DNA of 64,000 nucleotides, from NCBI GenBank assembly GCA_965246745.1, contig OZ251980.1, positions 2,976,001-3,040,000 on the forward strand, given 5' to 3'. The DNA is from JANXMY01 sp965246745 (lineage in GTDB: Bacteria; Armatimonadota; Armatimonadia; Armatimonadales; Capsulimonadaceae). Of this stretch, positions 7,496 to 15,652 are shown in pieces; within the stretch, counting starts at the first letter, position 1; the number at the start of each line of letters is the position of its first letter. The notes beneath the pieces were generated by a model, which had not been told where the DNA came from, did no database searches, and worked only from the letters and a program-made list of their open reading frames with translations. A program made the translations under genes and the position numbers.

Positions 7496-9652
7496 ATGGA
7501 AACCTGCACGCTGAATTTGACCGGGCTGCACTGCGCGGCGTGTGTCGGGCGGGTCGAGCGCACACTGAAAAAAGTGCCGGGCGTCGAAGACGCCGCCGTC
7601 AATTTGGCAACGCACCGGGCGCTGGTGGCGTTCGACCCCGCGCAGGCGCGGCCCGAAGCGCTGATTGCCGCCATTGAAAAAGCCGGCTACGGCGCGGCTC
7701 CCGCCGCCGACGCGCCGCCGGCCGAGGCGCACGGCGCGGACCCGGAATGGATCAATTTCGCCGTCGCAGCGGCGCTGACTGTTCCCGTGCTGCTGGCGTC
7801 CATGCTTTCGATGGGCATGGGAGGGTCACGCGGCACACTGTCCCTGTTTGCGGCGCTGACGGCTCTGGTCGTGTTCGGCTGCGGCCGGCAGTTTTTCAGC
7901 GGCGCGTATTCCGCGCTCCGGCACGGCGGCGCGGCGACAATGGACACGCTGGTGGCGCTCGGCGCGTCGGCGGCGTACTTTTCGAGCCTGGCGGCATTGG
8001 TTCTCGACGCGCACCCGCAGGTGTATTTTGAGACGGCGGCGACGATTGTGACGCTGATTCTTCTCGGCCGCCGGCTGGAAGCGGGGGCCAGGCGGCGGGC
8101 ATCCCACGCGGTTCACTCGCTGCTGGCGCTGGCTCCGAAAACCGCCCGGCTTGTGGCTGAGACGGGCGACGAGCGCGACATCTTGGTTGCTCTTATCAAG
8201 CCGGGGCAGACCCTGCGAGTGCGGCCCGGTGAGAAGATCGCCGCCGACGGGCGGGTGACACAGGGCGCGTCGGCGGTGGACGAGTCGCTGCTGACCGGGG
8301 AAAGCCTGCCGGTGGAGAAATCCGCCGGCGACGCGGTGATCGGCGGCAGTGTCAACATCGGCGGCACGCTGATTTACGCCGTGTCGGCGGCCGGCTCCGA
8401 CACGCTGCTGGCCCAGATGGTCCGGCTGGTGGAAGCCGCTCAGGGCAGCAAAGCGCCGATCCAGCGGCTGGCCGACCGGGTGGCGGGCGTGTTCGTGCCC
8501 GCTGTGCTCGGGGCGGCGCTGGCGACATTCGCCGTCTGGCTGCTGGCGCTGCATGCAGGCATCGCCGGGGCGCTTGCCCCGGCGATTGCCGTGCTCGTGA
8601 TCGCCTGCCCGTGCGCTCTCGGCCTCGCGACCCCGACCGCGATCATGGTCGGGGTCGGGCGCGGCGCAAGTTTGGGCATTTTGATCCGAAACGGCGACGC
8701 CCTGGAGCGGGCACAGTTAATCCGCGACGTGGTGCTGGACAAAACCGGCACGGTGACGCATGGCCGGCCCGTTTTGACCGACGTGATCCCTCATGGCGCG
8801 TGGGGCCGGGCCGGCCTGCTGCGGCTGGCGGCGGCGGCGGAAGCCGGCTCCGAGCACCCGCTGGCCTCAGCGATCCTGGCCGCTGCCGAGGGGCCGCTTT
8901 TGCCGGCGGACGCGTTCGCGTCCTATGCCGGGCAGGGGATTGAAGCGAGCGTCGAAGGCCGGACGGTCCGGGTCGGCACGGCGGCGTTTCTCGCGCAAAG
9001 CGGCATCACGCCCGCGCCGGGGGCGGCGGACACGCTGGGCCGGCTGGAAATGGCCGGCAAAACAGCGGTGTATGTGGCTGTGAATGGCGCGGAAGCGGGT
9101 ATACTGGCGGTTGCGGACACGGTTCGGCCCGGCGCAAATGCCGCCGTCGCGCGTCTGCAAAAGATGGGCCTGCAAGTTTCGCTGCTGTCCGGGGACAGCC
9201 CGCGCGTCGCCGAGGCGGTCGCGGCGGCGGTCGGCATTGCCGAAACGGACGCCGGGGTGCTGCCCGGCGGCAAGGCCGAGTTTATCAAGAAGCGTCAAAA
9301 CAACGGCGCGGTGCGGGTCGCGATGGTCGGCGACGGGGTGAATGACGCCCCGGCGCTGGCGCAGGCCGACCTCGGGATCGCAATGGGCCGCGCCGCCGAT
9401 GCCGCGCTGGAAGCCGCCGATATGACCCTGCTGCGGCCGGACCTCGATGGGATCGCCGACGCCCTTTTGCTGTCCCGGCGCACCCTGAAAACGATCAAGC
9501 AGAACTTGTTTTGGGCATTCGCCTTCAACACCGTCGGCATTCCGCTGGCCGCCTCGGGCCACCTCAACCCGATGCTGGCCGCCCTGGCGATGGCCTGCTC
9601 CAGCGTCGCCGTCGTGTCCAATTCTCTGCGGCTGAGAACCGCTCGTCTTTAG
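7496..9652 (+). CDS. copA: Copper-translocating P-type ATPase
   Basis: A 718-residue P1B-type ATPase exporting Cu(I) across the inner membrane. One N-terminal HMA domain has LHCAACVGRVE (residues 11-21). It is followed by membrane segments, the actuator motif LLTGESLPVEK (about 264), the transmembrane copper site CPC in ACPCALGLATPT (about 370), the phosphorylation motif DKTGTVT (about 415), SEHPLA in the nucleotide domain, and GDGVNDAPAL (about 612). All key residues are present. Only one HMA domain is fused, the second being the separate chaperone upstream. A YHS protein follows 28 nt downstream. Confidence 0.95.
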   Translation: METCTLNLTGLHCAACVGRVERTLKKVPGVEDAAVNLATHRALVAFDPAQARPEALIAAIEKAGYGAAPAADAPPAEAHGADPEWINFAVAAALTVPVLLASMLSMGMGGSRGTLSLFAALTALVVFGCGRQFFSGAYSALRHGGAATMDTLVALGASAAYFSSLAALVLDAHPQVYFETAATIVTLILLGRRLEAGARRRASHAVHSLLALAPKTARLVAETGDERDILVALIKPGQTLRVRPGEKIAADGRVTQGASAVDESLLTGESLPVEKSAGDAVIGGSVNIGGTLIYAVSAAGSDTLLAQMVRLVEAAQGSKAPIQRLADRVAGVFVPAVLGAALATFAVWLLALHAGIAGALAPAIAVLVIACPCALGLATPTAIMVGVGRGASLGILIRNGDALERAQLIRDVVLDKTGTVTHGRPVLTDVIPHGAWGRAGLLRLAAAAEAGSEHPLASAILAAAEGPLLPADAFASYAGQGIEASVEGRTVRVGTAAFLAQSGITPAPGAADTLGRLEMAGKTAVYVAVNGAEAGILAVADTVRPGANAAVARLQKMGLQVSLLSGDSPRVAEAVAAAVGIAETDAGVLPGGKAEFIKKRQNNGAVRVAMVGDGVNDAPALAQADLGIAMGRAADAALEAADMTLLRPDLDGIADALLLSRRTLKTIKQNLFWAFAFNTVGIPLAASGHLNPMLAALAMACSSVAVVSNSLRLRTARL

Positions 9653-9680
9653 TTGCACCCGCCCACAGAAAAGAGACCCC

Positions 9681-9953
9681 ATGAAAACACTTTTGCTCAC
9701 GCTCGCCGCTGTTTCCGCTTTGACCTCCGCCGCTTTGGCCGCCCCGGCCCCGAAGCCCGCGCCGAGCGCGGCCCCGAAGAAAACCGCGCTGATTTGCCCG
9801 GTTACCGGCGAGAAAATTGCGTCCCCTGCCGCCGCCGCCGGGCATGAAACCTACAAAGGCAAAACTTACTACTTCTGCTGCGCGGCCTGCCAGCCGATGT
9901 TCGACAAAAACCGCGACAAAGCGGTGGCCGACGCTGCCCGCGCCGCGCATTAA
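9681..9953 (+). CDS. Exported YHS/TRASH-type metal-binding protein
   Basis: A 90-residue protein with a clear signal peptide (residues 1-20, MKTLLLTLAAVSALTSAALA), so periplasmic or secreted. The mature part has ALICPVTGEKI and YKGKTYYFCCAACQPMFDKN, a YHS/TRASH-like pattern in which Cys residues bind a metal. Its position directly behind copA suggests it buffers copper outside the cytoplasm. Its TAA overlaps the opposing TAA of the N-acyltransferase gene (shared TTAA). Confidence 0.85.
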   Translation: MKTLLLTLAAVSALTSAALAAPAPKPAPSAAPKKTALICPVTGEKIASPAAAAGHETYKGKTYYFCCAACQPMFDKNRDKAVADAARAAH

Positions 9954-11173
9954 CCCTGCGCCGCCTCCGGCGCGGCCTGCTGGTCGGCGAGCGAGCAGAA
10001 GCCGCACTCGCAGCTCAGCCCGCGCCGCCGGGACTGCCGCCGAATGACGCTGCGCCAGGCGCTGCGAAGCAGCGCCCGTGGATGCACCGACAGGCAGCTT
10101 ACTTCGTCGAGCGTCCATTCGGCGTCCACCCCCCAGCGGGTTTTCCACGGCTCGGGGCCGGGCAGGTAATCCACCCCGCCGACCCCGCGCCGGATGGCGT
10201 CTTCCAGCAGCGCCAGGTGCAGCACCGTGACCGGGCTGTACTTGTGCCAGTCCGTGTCGAACCCCGAATAATAAAACGTCAGCCGCCCCTCGGCTTCCAG
10301 CGTCGCCTGCGCCGCAATCGCCGTGCCGCCGACTTCAAGCAGCGCTACGGCGGCTTTGCCTTGACCCGCCAGCCGGACAAGCACATTCCCCAAGAACCGC
10401 TTTTGGGCCGCGCCCGGCAGGTGGTCCATATGCGCCGGGCCGCGCTCGCTTTCCGCCCGGCGGCCGTGCAGCCGGATCAGCGCCGGGGTCGCCGCTGCGA
10501 CTTCGGCGGGGGTGCGGGCAATGCGGACCGCCCACTCATGGCCGTCGCGGGTCAGCAGGCGAGGATAATAGGCGGCATTGTCCCGCATGGATTTGGACAG
10601 GGATGCGCGAAATTCCGGCCAGGACGGGGGCAGGCGGCGGGTCTGGCCGAGCCGCCGCGACGCCCGCGTCAGCAGAAACGGCGCGGTGCCGGGCAGCCGC
10701 CGCCACAGGCCGGCCAGGCGCGGGTCGCCGGCCCGGCGCATGCCGCGCAGGTGGATAAGGTCCCACTCGGCCCGGCCCGGCCAGGCCCGCAGCGCTTCCC
10801 AAATCCGCGCCAGCGCCGGGCCGGCGTGGTCCCGGTCCAGCAGCAGGATCGGCTCTTCAGTCATGTCGTCCACCCGGCAGCGCAGGCGGGTCCCGAGCGG
10901 CCGCAGCGGGCGCAGCCGCAGCGGGCCGGAGGGTGCGGCGGGAAAGTAAAACGGGGCCAGCCCGATCAGCTCGCCGCTGCCGCTGTAGGCCAGCGCAGCC
11001 AGCAGGCGGCAGGGCGGGCCGCTTTCCGCGCCGAAGTGCCGCCACCATTCCCACGCCCATTCCCAGGTGCAGAACGGCGACGGCAGGCTGCACCGGGCAA
11101 GCAGGGCGTTCCACGGACCGCGCAGGCGCAGCCAGTCGTCGTCGGTTTTGAGTTCGCGGCAGGAATACAGCAT
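9950..11173 (-). CDS. GNAT-fold acyltransferase (BioF2/FemAB-like)
   Basis: About 407 residues. The layout fits the FemAB/BioF2-like acyltransferase family (PF13480-type) linked to polysaccharide or cell-envelope synthesis: an N-terminal half with SPFCTWEWAWEWWRHFG and ELIGLAPFY, then a second GNAT half with FRASLSKSMRDN, TFYYSGFDTDWHKYSP and VDYLPGPEPWKTRWG. Cytosolic, no signal peptide. The donor is unknown. The start is set at the ATG at 11173 (MLYSCRELKTDDDW); the open frame continues upstream into the zinc-ribbon gene. The C-terminus contains a Cys pair (CECGFC) that is not typical of the family. Confidence 0.75.
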   Translation of the reverse strand: MLYSCRELKTDDDWLRLRGPWNALLARCSLPSPFCTWEWAWEWWRHFGAESGPPCRLLAALAYSGSGELIGLAPFYFPAAPSGPLRLRPLRPLGTRLRCRVDDMTEEPILLLDRDHAGPALARIWEALRAWPGRAEWDLIHLRGMRRAGDPRLAGLWRRLPGTAPFLLTRASRRLGQTRRLPPSWPEFRASLSKSMRDNAAYYPRLLTRDGHEWAVRIARTPAEVAAATPALIRLHGRRAESERGPAHMDHLPGAAQKRFLGNVLVRLAGQGKAAVALLEVGGTAIAAQATLEAEGRLTFYYSGFDTDWHKYSPVTVLHLALLEDAIRRGVGGVDYLPGPEPWKTRWGVDAEWTLDEVSCLSVHPRALLRSAWRSVIRRQSRRRGLSCECGFCSLADQQAAPEAAQG

Positions 11174-11261
11174 AAGCGCAGGCCGCACAGGCGGCTCCGC
11201 CGGTATGATACCCCCCCTTCGGTCCGAAAAGCTCCCGGCAGAATTACCGGCAGTCCCCAAG

Positions 11262-11696
11262 TTACCGGCGGTAAATAGTGCGGCACGACGGGCAGCACAG
11301 CGAGTGGGGGGCTTCAATCAGCGCCGCCCGCAGCCGGCGGTCAAAATTCTTTTTGAGGATCGCGCCGAGCAGCAGGTTCGCCAGCAGGTCCATCAGTCCA
11401 AACGCCGCCCCCGCGCCCCGCGCCGCCCCGGCAGGGCCGCCGACCCCGCCGACAAAGCGCATCGAGACGCCGTCGCTTGTCCCGCTGCCCCCCATGTTTC
11501 GGGTGTCAAACTGGGCGGCGGGCAGCAGCACGCTGAAGCAGCGCAGGCACATCTCGTCGGGCGCAAGCGTCGGCCCCGCCGGCGCACGAGCCGCCGCGAC
11601 CGCCGGTGCAAACCGCCGTCCGCACCCGAGGCACATGGGGTCCTGTGCGAAGTTCATCGCCCCGCACTGCGGGCAGGGCACACGGGAAGACGCCAT
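11262..11696 (-). CDS. Zinc-ribbon protein of unknown function
   Basis: A 144-residue protein with three Cys-x-x-Cys pairs: CPQCG plus CLGCG at the N-terminus (residues 8-27, one zinc ribbon), a CLRC around 50, and CCPSC near the C-terminus. The middle is Gly/Ala-rich (GGVGGPAGAARGAGAAFG) followed by a hydrophobic LMDLLANLLLGAILKK stretch that could touch a membrane. No family recognised. It lies 88 nt upstream of the acyltransferase on the same strand. Confidence 0.65.
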   Translation of the reverse strand: MASSRVPCPQCGAMNFAQDPMCLGCGRRFAPAVAAARAPAGPTLAPDEMCLRCFSVLLPAAQFDTRNMGGSGTSDGVSMRFVGGVGGPAGAARGAGAAFGLMDLLANLLLGAILKKNFDRRLRAALIEAPHSLCCPSCRTIYRR

Positions 11697-11730
11697 AAGT
11701 CAGTGTCCTTTCGAGATTGGCCTGCGAATT

Positions 11731-11754
11731 GGCCCAGGATTTCAATCCTGGGCC
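11731..11754. repeat. Short palindrome, GGATTTCAATCC core
   Basis: A 24-bp palindrome with 11-bp perfect arms (GGCCCAGGATT) and a 2-nt centre, between the zinc-ribbon and VOC genes. The TTTCAA centre is shared with the palindromes at 36557-36698 and 57581-57600, so it is probably one of a dispersed family rather than a gene-specific operator. It lacks a following T-tract on either strand. Confidence 0.7.
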
Positions 11755-11762
11755 TCCCTTCT

Positions 11763-12242
11763 TCAAGCCGTTTCCGCCAGCAGGCCCGGCAGGTCAAGGC
11801 GGCGGGTGAACATCGCAAGCGAGCCGTCGGGATGGACCGGCCAGTCCTCGCGCGGACGGTCCCAATACAGCTCGACCCCGTTGTCGTCCGGGTCGCGCAG
11901 GTACAGCGCTTCGCTGACCCCGTGGTCGGCCGCGCCGTCCAGCCCGATTTCGGCGGCAACCAAGCGGCGCAGGGCATCAGCGAGGCTTGCGCGGGTGGGG
12001 TACAAAATCGCCAGGTGGTACAAGCCGGTCGCGCCGGGCGGCGGGGGCGAGCCGCCGAGACTTTCCCAGGTGTTCAGCCCAAGATGATGATGGTAGCCGC
12101 CCGCCGACAAAAACGCCGCGCTTGCCCCGACCCGCTGCGTGATGTCGAAGCCGAGAACGCCGTGATAAAACGCCAGCGAGCGTTCCAAATCCGCGACTTT
12201 GAGGTGCGTGTGGCCGAGACGGACACCGGGATCAATCGCCAT
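11763..12242 (-). CDS. VOC family protein (glyoxalase/extradiol dioxygenase fold)
   Basis: A 159-residue vicinal-oxygen-chelate protein with two beta-alpha-beta-beta-beta modules. The metal ligands of the catechol-2,3-dioxygenase-like subgroup are visible: His in LGHTHLKV, His in GLYHLAI and Glu in NGVELYWDRP. GLNTWESLGG and AMFTRRLDL also occur in CatE-like proteins; the usual family member is about twice as long, so this is a single-domain form. The substrate is unknown. Twelve nucleotides separate it from the upstream 105-residue ORF. Confidence 0.85.
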   Translation of the reverse strand: MAIDPGVRLGHTHLKVADLERSLAFYHGVLGFDITQRVGASAAFLSAGGYHHHLGLNTWESLGGSPPPPGATGLYHLAILYPTRASLADALRRLVAAEIGLDGAADHGVSEALYLRDPDDNGVELYWDRPREDWPVHPDGSLAMFTRRLDLPGLLAETA

Positions 12243-12254
12243 AAATATGCTTGC

Positions 12255-12572
12255 CTAGCTTCCGTAGATTGGGCTGGGAATGATTTCCATTGCGCCGCCT
12301 TCGTTGGCGAGAAACTCCTGCGCCAGCAAAAAGCGGTCTTCGGGAGCGCCGCGCTCGTCGCCGGGGTCCCATTCGCCTTCCAGGTATTCAAACGCGGCGT
12401 CCATCGCGCCCGCTTCGGTGGCATACGCGGCGGCGGTGAGGCTGCCTTCGTGGGAAATCACCAGCAGAAAAATCGTGCCGTCGTTTTTGTCGGTATCGCT
12501 TTTGCCCGGCGCGTCGCCGAAGCCGGAAAACGGCGCGTGTCCGCTTGCAGTTGTCATAATCGGGTCTGCCAT
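12255..12572 (-). CDS. Hypothetical protein, acidic
   Basis: About 105 residues from the ATG at 12572 (MADPIMTTASGH). Acidic and probably globular, with FLLVISHEGSLTAAAYATEA and AFEYLEGEWDPGDE. No recognised domain and no membrane segment. Followed closely by the VOC gene, so likely in the same transcript. A palindromic element lies immediately upstream. Confidence 0.55.
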   Translation of the reverse strand: MADPIMTTASGHAPFSGFGDAPGKSDTDKNDGTIFLLVISHEGSLTAAAYATEAGAMDAAFEYLEGEWDPGDERGAPEDRFLLAQEFLANEGGAMEIIPSPIYGS

Positions 12573-12591
12573 GAAGTGATTGTACCCGAAG

Positions 12592-12687
12592 AAGCCCCCC
12601 CGCCCCAATTCTGGGGAGCCGGATTAGGAGATTGCCCCTCGGCGGCCTCTGCTCTATATGGCTCCCCAGAATTGGGGCGGGGGGCTT
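12592..12687. repeat. Palindromic element, family 1 (28-bp arms)
   Basis: Near-perfect inverted repeats of about 28 bp at 12592-12620 and 12660-12687, core CCCCAATTCTGGGGAGCC, differing only by one C in a homopolymer. The interior of about 40 nt has no coding sense. The right arm overlaps the TAA stop codon of the SUKH gene. The same arm sequence reappears alone at 45017-45047, again at a stop codon. Confidence 0.85.
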
Positions 12688-13198
12688 ATTCCTCGCCGTC
12701 TTCTTCGTCTTCGTCTGCGTCGTCTTCCTCTGCGCCCCGGTACGCGGCGTAAAAAAGCGGGACGCCGTCCAGCCAGTCCGAGAGCCACTCGGCCAGCGAC
12801 GGTGATTCCACCCAGCAGGCGGCGTCGGCCTCGGCGGCGCGGTCGAAGTGCAGCGCCGGCGGGACACGCGCGGGCACATCGCCCTTCGGCATATTCGGGT
12901 CCACGCGCACAATGCGGGCGTCGGGACTGAGCGCGTCAAACGCCGATTGGATGCCGCTGCCCCAGTCGCACAGGGGAAACAAGCCGCCCGGCAGCAGCGC
13001 CGGCGGCGGGGGAAGCAGGCCGGTGTCGCCCGGCCCGAAACCGGGGCCGAGTTCGGAGTATATCTGCCGCAGCAGCGGCGGCAGGGGCCGGCGCAGCCGG
13101 GTCTCAGCGGCGTCCAGGTCAGCCGGCGTCAGCGGCAGGCGCTTGAATTTCGCGGCGCGGGCGCGGCCGGATAAGCGGGTCGGCAGTTCATCGGTCAT
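12686..13198 (-). CDS. SMI1/KNR4 (SUKH) family protein
   Basis: A 170-residue protein with the SUKH pattern: LTPADLDAAETRLRRPLPPLLRQIYSELG (residues about 22-50) then FPLCDWGSGIQSAFD (about 93-107). SUKH proteins are often immunity proteins of contact-dependent toxin systems but also have other roles; no toxin gene is adjacent. The C-terminus is strongly acidic (EEDDADEDEEDGEE) and ends at the family 1 palindrome. Its start codon lies in the first unit of a 20-bp tandem duplication shared with the end of the upstream gene. Confidence 0.82.
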   Translation of the reverse strand: MTDELPTRLSGRARAAKFKRLPLTPADLDAAETRLRRPLPPLLRQIYSELGPGFGPGDTGLLPPPPALLPGGLFPLCDWGSGIQSAFDALSPDARIVRVDPNMPKGDVPARVPPALHFDRAAEADAACWVESPSLAEWLSDWLDGVPLFYAAYRGAEEDDADEDEEDGEE

Positions 13199-13232
13199 AA
13201 GTCTGTGGGGTGTGTCATAAGTCTGTGGGGTG
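13194..13232. repeat. 20-bp tandem duplication at a gene junction
   Basis: The unit GTCATAAGTCTGTGGGGTGT occurs twice (13194-13213 and 13214-13232, last base different). One copy holds the SUKH start codon, the other holds the stop codon of the upstream membrane-protein gene, so the duplication created the spacer between the two genes. Confidence 0.85.
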
Positions 13233-13847
13233 AATAGTTGTCACCGACGGCCCGGCGCTGTCGGAGAGCGGCGCGGCGGCATACGGCGGGATGGGCTGAC
13301 CGGGCGGCGGGATGTTCCGCGAATGCTCAATCAGCTCGACTTTGACCGGCGGGTTGTTCGGGTCGGGGTTGTTGACACGGGCGGCATAACGGGCCATCGC
13401 CGGCCACAGCTCATGGCTGCCGGTGTGCGTGACCACCTCGGTCATCTTGCGCCAGCGCTCTTCCTCGTAGCGCTTCGGGTAGGTCATGTGCACCATGCGC
13501 GGGTACTCCCACCGCTTGGTCTGTCCGTTGGCATAAGTGATTTTGGCTTCCAAAAAAACGTCCATATGGTCCGGGTTCGGCGAAAACATGCTCCACGACT
13601 GGGCAAACGCCGTGATCACCAGGTAAGGCCGCACGGTCCCGACACACCCCTGCACAATCGCGCTGCCGCTCGGGACCAGCCAGATAAACACGGCGAACAA
13701 GTGCCAGGCGATAAAGAGGTTCACCGCCCGCCGCTTCCACCAGCGCTTTTCCAGCCGGTTCACCCGCCGCTGCTTCACCCGCCGCGCTTCATCGCCGGAC
13801 CGCCCCCGGCGCGGCGTCTCTATTGTCGGGACTTCCGAAGCAATCAT
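13215..13847 (-). CDS. Single-pass membrane protein of unknown function
   Basis: A 210-residue protein with a basic N-terminus (RRVKQRRVNRLEKRWWKRR), one membrane segment at about 45-65 (LFIAWHLFAVFIWLVPSGSA) and a soluble C-terminal part. The motif WSMFSPNPDHMDVFLEAKITYANG after the membrane segment is reminiscent of the end of HTTM-type membrane proteins, but the rest of that domain is absent. A -10 hexamer TACAAT (minus strand, 13859-13854) ends 6 nt before the ATG, suggesting a leaderless mRNA. Likely cotranscribed with the SUKH gene downstream. Confidence 0.7.
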   Translation of the reverse strand: MIASEVPTIETPRRGRSGDEARRVKQRRVNRLEKRWWKRRAVNLFIAWHLFAVFIWLVPSGSAIVQGCVGTVRPYLVITAFAQSWSMFSPNPDHMDVFLEAKITYANGQTKRWEYPRMVHMTYPKRYEEERWRKMTEVVTHTGSHELWPAMARYAARVNNPDPNNPPVKVELIEHSRNIPPPGQPIPPYAAAPLSDSAGPSVTTIHPTDL

Positions 13848-13859
13848 AAGTGTATTGTA
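13848..13859 (-). promoter_or_regulatory. -10 element adjacent to start codon
   Basis: On the minus strand TACAAT is followed by six bases and then the ATG at 13847. A transcript starting at the usual distance from this hexamer would begin at the start codon. Confidence 0.5.
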
Positions 13860-13964
13860 TCACGAAACGCCGCAAATTAAAAAACTTCGCGTAATACTTT
13901 AATTTACAAAGTACTTTATGGTATAGTGTTATTAAAAGATAAAGATGCTTTGAAAGACTGGGAC

Positions 13965-14624
13965 ATGAGCGACATAAAAAGAATAACCTGGACTAATCTG
14001 CTGTGGTGGGCGCTGTATGCGGCCGCGTTCGGCTATGTGGAAGCGCTGGTCGTGGTGTATATTCGCAGATTGGGCGGGATGCCGCCGGGCCGGGATTATG
14101 CCGAAATCTGGGCGGCGCGGGGGCTGGCGTGGAACGGCGCGAGCATCATCGGAGAGCTGCGGCGGATTGGGGTGTACCGCACCGAGTACGGGCGGGAGAT
14201 TGCGACGCTGCTTTTGCTGCTCGGCCCGGCGATGGCGGCGGGGCGGACCGGGCGCGAGCGTTTGGGACTCTACTTGTGGACGTTTGCGGTGTGGGACGAG
14301 ACGTTTTACGGGTGGCTGCGGCTGTGGACGGGGTTTCCGCAGTCGCTTGCGTCCACCGACATTTATTTTCTCGTGCCGTGGCCCTGGTACGGCCCGGTCT
14401 GGCTGCCGGTGCTGGTGATCATGCCGGCGCTGATTAGTTTGTCGCTGCGGCTTTTGCTTTGGCCGCCGTCATCTTCCGCACGGCTTCCACCGCCGGGGTC
14501 AGCAGCAGCAGGGCCGCAAAGCAGCCCAAAAGGTCGGGAAGAAGCTGCGGCGGCGACGGGGGACGCAGAAGCAGCGCAAGCGACGCCGACCCCAGGGCGA
14601 GGATCAGCAGAAGCGCCTGAATAA
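13965..14624 (+). CDS. Polytopic membrane protein
   Basis: About 219 residues from the ATG at 13965 (MSDIKRITWTNLLWW). Hydrophobic helices at LLWWALYAAAFGYVEALVVVY, ATLLLLLGPAMAAG, LGLYLWTFAVWDETFYGWL and VLVIMPALISLSLRLLLW indicate about four to five membrane segments. The motifs FGYVEALVVVYIR and FAVWDETFYGWLR are distinctive but I do not recognise the family. The last about 60 residues (Pro/Ala/Ser-rich) are antisense to the next gene over 190 nt and look like read-through rather than a domain. Confidence 0.65.
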   Translation: MSDIKRITWTNLLWWALYAAAFGYVEALVVVYIRRLGGMPPGRDYAEIWAARGLAWNGASIIGELRRIGVYRTEYGREIATLLLLLGPAMAAGRTGRERLGLYLWTFAVWDETFYGWLRLWTGFPQSLASTDIYFLVPWPWYGPVWLPVLVIMPALISLSLRLLLWPPSSSARLPPPGSAAAGPQSSPKGREEAAAATGDAEAAQATPTPGRGSAEAPE

Positions 14625-14763
14625 TTGCGGGCTTTTCGCCGGACTTGACCGCGCCGTACAGCACCACGCCTTGCGACGCGAAGCCGATCAAAAGCGAGAA
14701 CGAGCCGAGTGTGTGCAAAAAATGGAGCAAGCCTGTGACCCTTTCTGTTTCGCTGATACCCAT
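14434..14763 (-). CDS. Small four-helix membrane protein
   Basis: A 109-residue protein that is mostly membrane: HFLHTLGSFSLLIGFASQGVVLYGAV, IIQALLLILALGSASLALLL and LLGCFAALLLLTPAVEAVRK give three to four helices. No family recognised. It overlaps the convergent membrane gene by 190 nt and is divergent from the DUF817 gene, whose start region it also overlaps. The steady hydrophobic periodicity argues for coding over chance. Confidence 0.5.
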   Translation of the reverse strand: MGISETERVTGLLHFLHTLGSFSLLIGFASQGVVLYGAVKSGEKPAIIQALLLILALGSASLALLLRPPSPPQLLPDLLGCFAALLLLTPAVEAVRKMTAAKAKAAATN

Positions 14764-15652
14764 ACGGCGTGCCGCGCGAAGCCTCGCCGCCCACGGCCGC
14801 TGCCTGGGGGAGTTTGCGCGGCTGTCGGCGATTTCCTGCGCGTTTCCGCTGCTGCTGTTTGCCTTTTTCGCGCTGACACGCCGTTTTGCCGTGCCGGGCC
14901 TGCCGCGCTATGATGTCATTTTGCTTTGCTGCCTCCTTGCACAGTGGGGATTGTACCGGGTGGGGTGGGAAACCCAAGACGAGCTGAAAGTGATTGCGGT
15001 GTTCCATGCGGCGGGGCTGGCGCTGGAGCTGTTCAAGACCCATGCCCACGCCTGGGCGTACCCGGAGCCGGGCTGGACCAAGCTCGGCGGCGTCCCGCTC
15101 TACAGCGGGTTTATGTACGCGTCGGTGGCAAGCTACTTGTGCCAGGCGTGGCGGCGGCTGGACGTGCATCTGTCCGGCTGGCCGCCGGCGTGGGCGGCGT
15201 GGACCCTGGCAGGGGCGATTTATGCAAACTTTTTCACCGAGCACCGGCTGCCCGACCTCCGCTGGCTGCTGGCCGGGCTGATTTTACTCATCTTCCGGCG
15301 CACGCGGGCGGCGTTCACGGCCGGCACGGAAACCTACCGAATGCCGATGCCGCTGGCGTTTGTGCTGATCGGGTTTTTCGTCTGGGTGGCGGAAAACATC
15401 GCGACTTACAACGGAGCCTGGCAGTACCCGAACCAGCACGGCGGCTGGCACCCGGTGTCGCTTGCCAAGATTTCGTCGTGGTCACTGCTGGTCGTCTTCA
15501 GCTTTCTGATTGTCGCCCAGCTTAAGCATATCAAAGAACTACGGCCGGTCGGCCCGGCGCTCGAGGGAGAACGTTTGCACGACCTGCGAGCTGGGCACCA
15601 CATGACCGAAATCGTCGGACCCGCGCCGCCCGCGATTGGTCATGGTCAGTGA
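14735..15652 (+). CDS. DUF817 family membrane protein
   Basis: About 305 residues, seven to eight membrane helices, with DUF817 landmarks: ELFKTHAHAWAYPEPG, PLYSGFMYASVASYLCQAWRRL, YANFFTEHRLPDLRW and FFVWVAENIATYNGAWQYPNQ near the C-terminus. Function unknown in all organisms. The start is uncertain; GTG at 14735 is chosen because the extra upstream residues lie antisense to the neighbouring membrane gene. The last about 38 residues are antisense to the next gene. Confidence 0.85.
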   Translation: MTLSVSLIPIRRAARSLAAHGRCLGEFARLSAISCAFPLLLFAFFALTRRFAVPGLPRYDVILLCCLLAQWGLYRVGWETQDELKVIAVFHAAGLALELFKTHAHAWAYPEPGWTKLGGVPLYSGFMYASVASYLCQAWRRLDVHLSGWPPAWAAWTLAGAIYANFFTEHRLPDLRWLLAGLILLIFRRTRAAFTAGTETYRMPMPLAFVLIGFFVWVAENIATYNGAWQYPNQHGGWHPVSLAKISSWSLLVVFSFLIVAQLKHIKELRPVGPALEGERLHDLRAGHHMTEIVGPAPPAIGHGQ

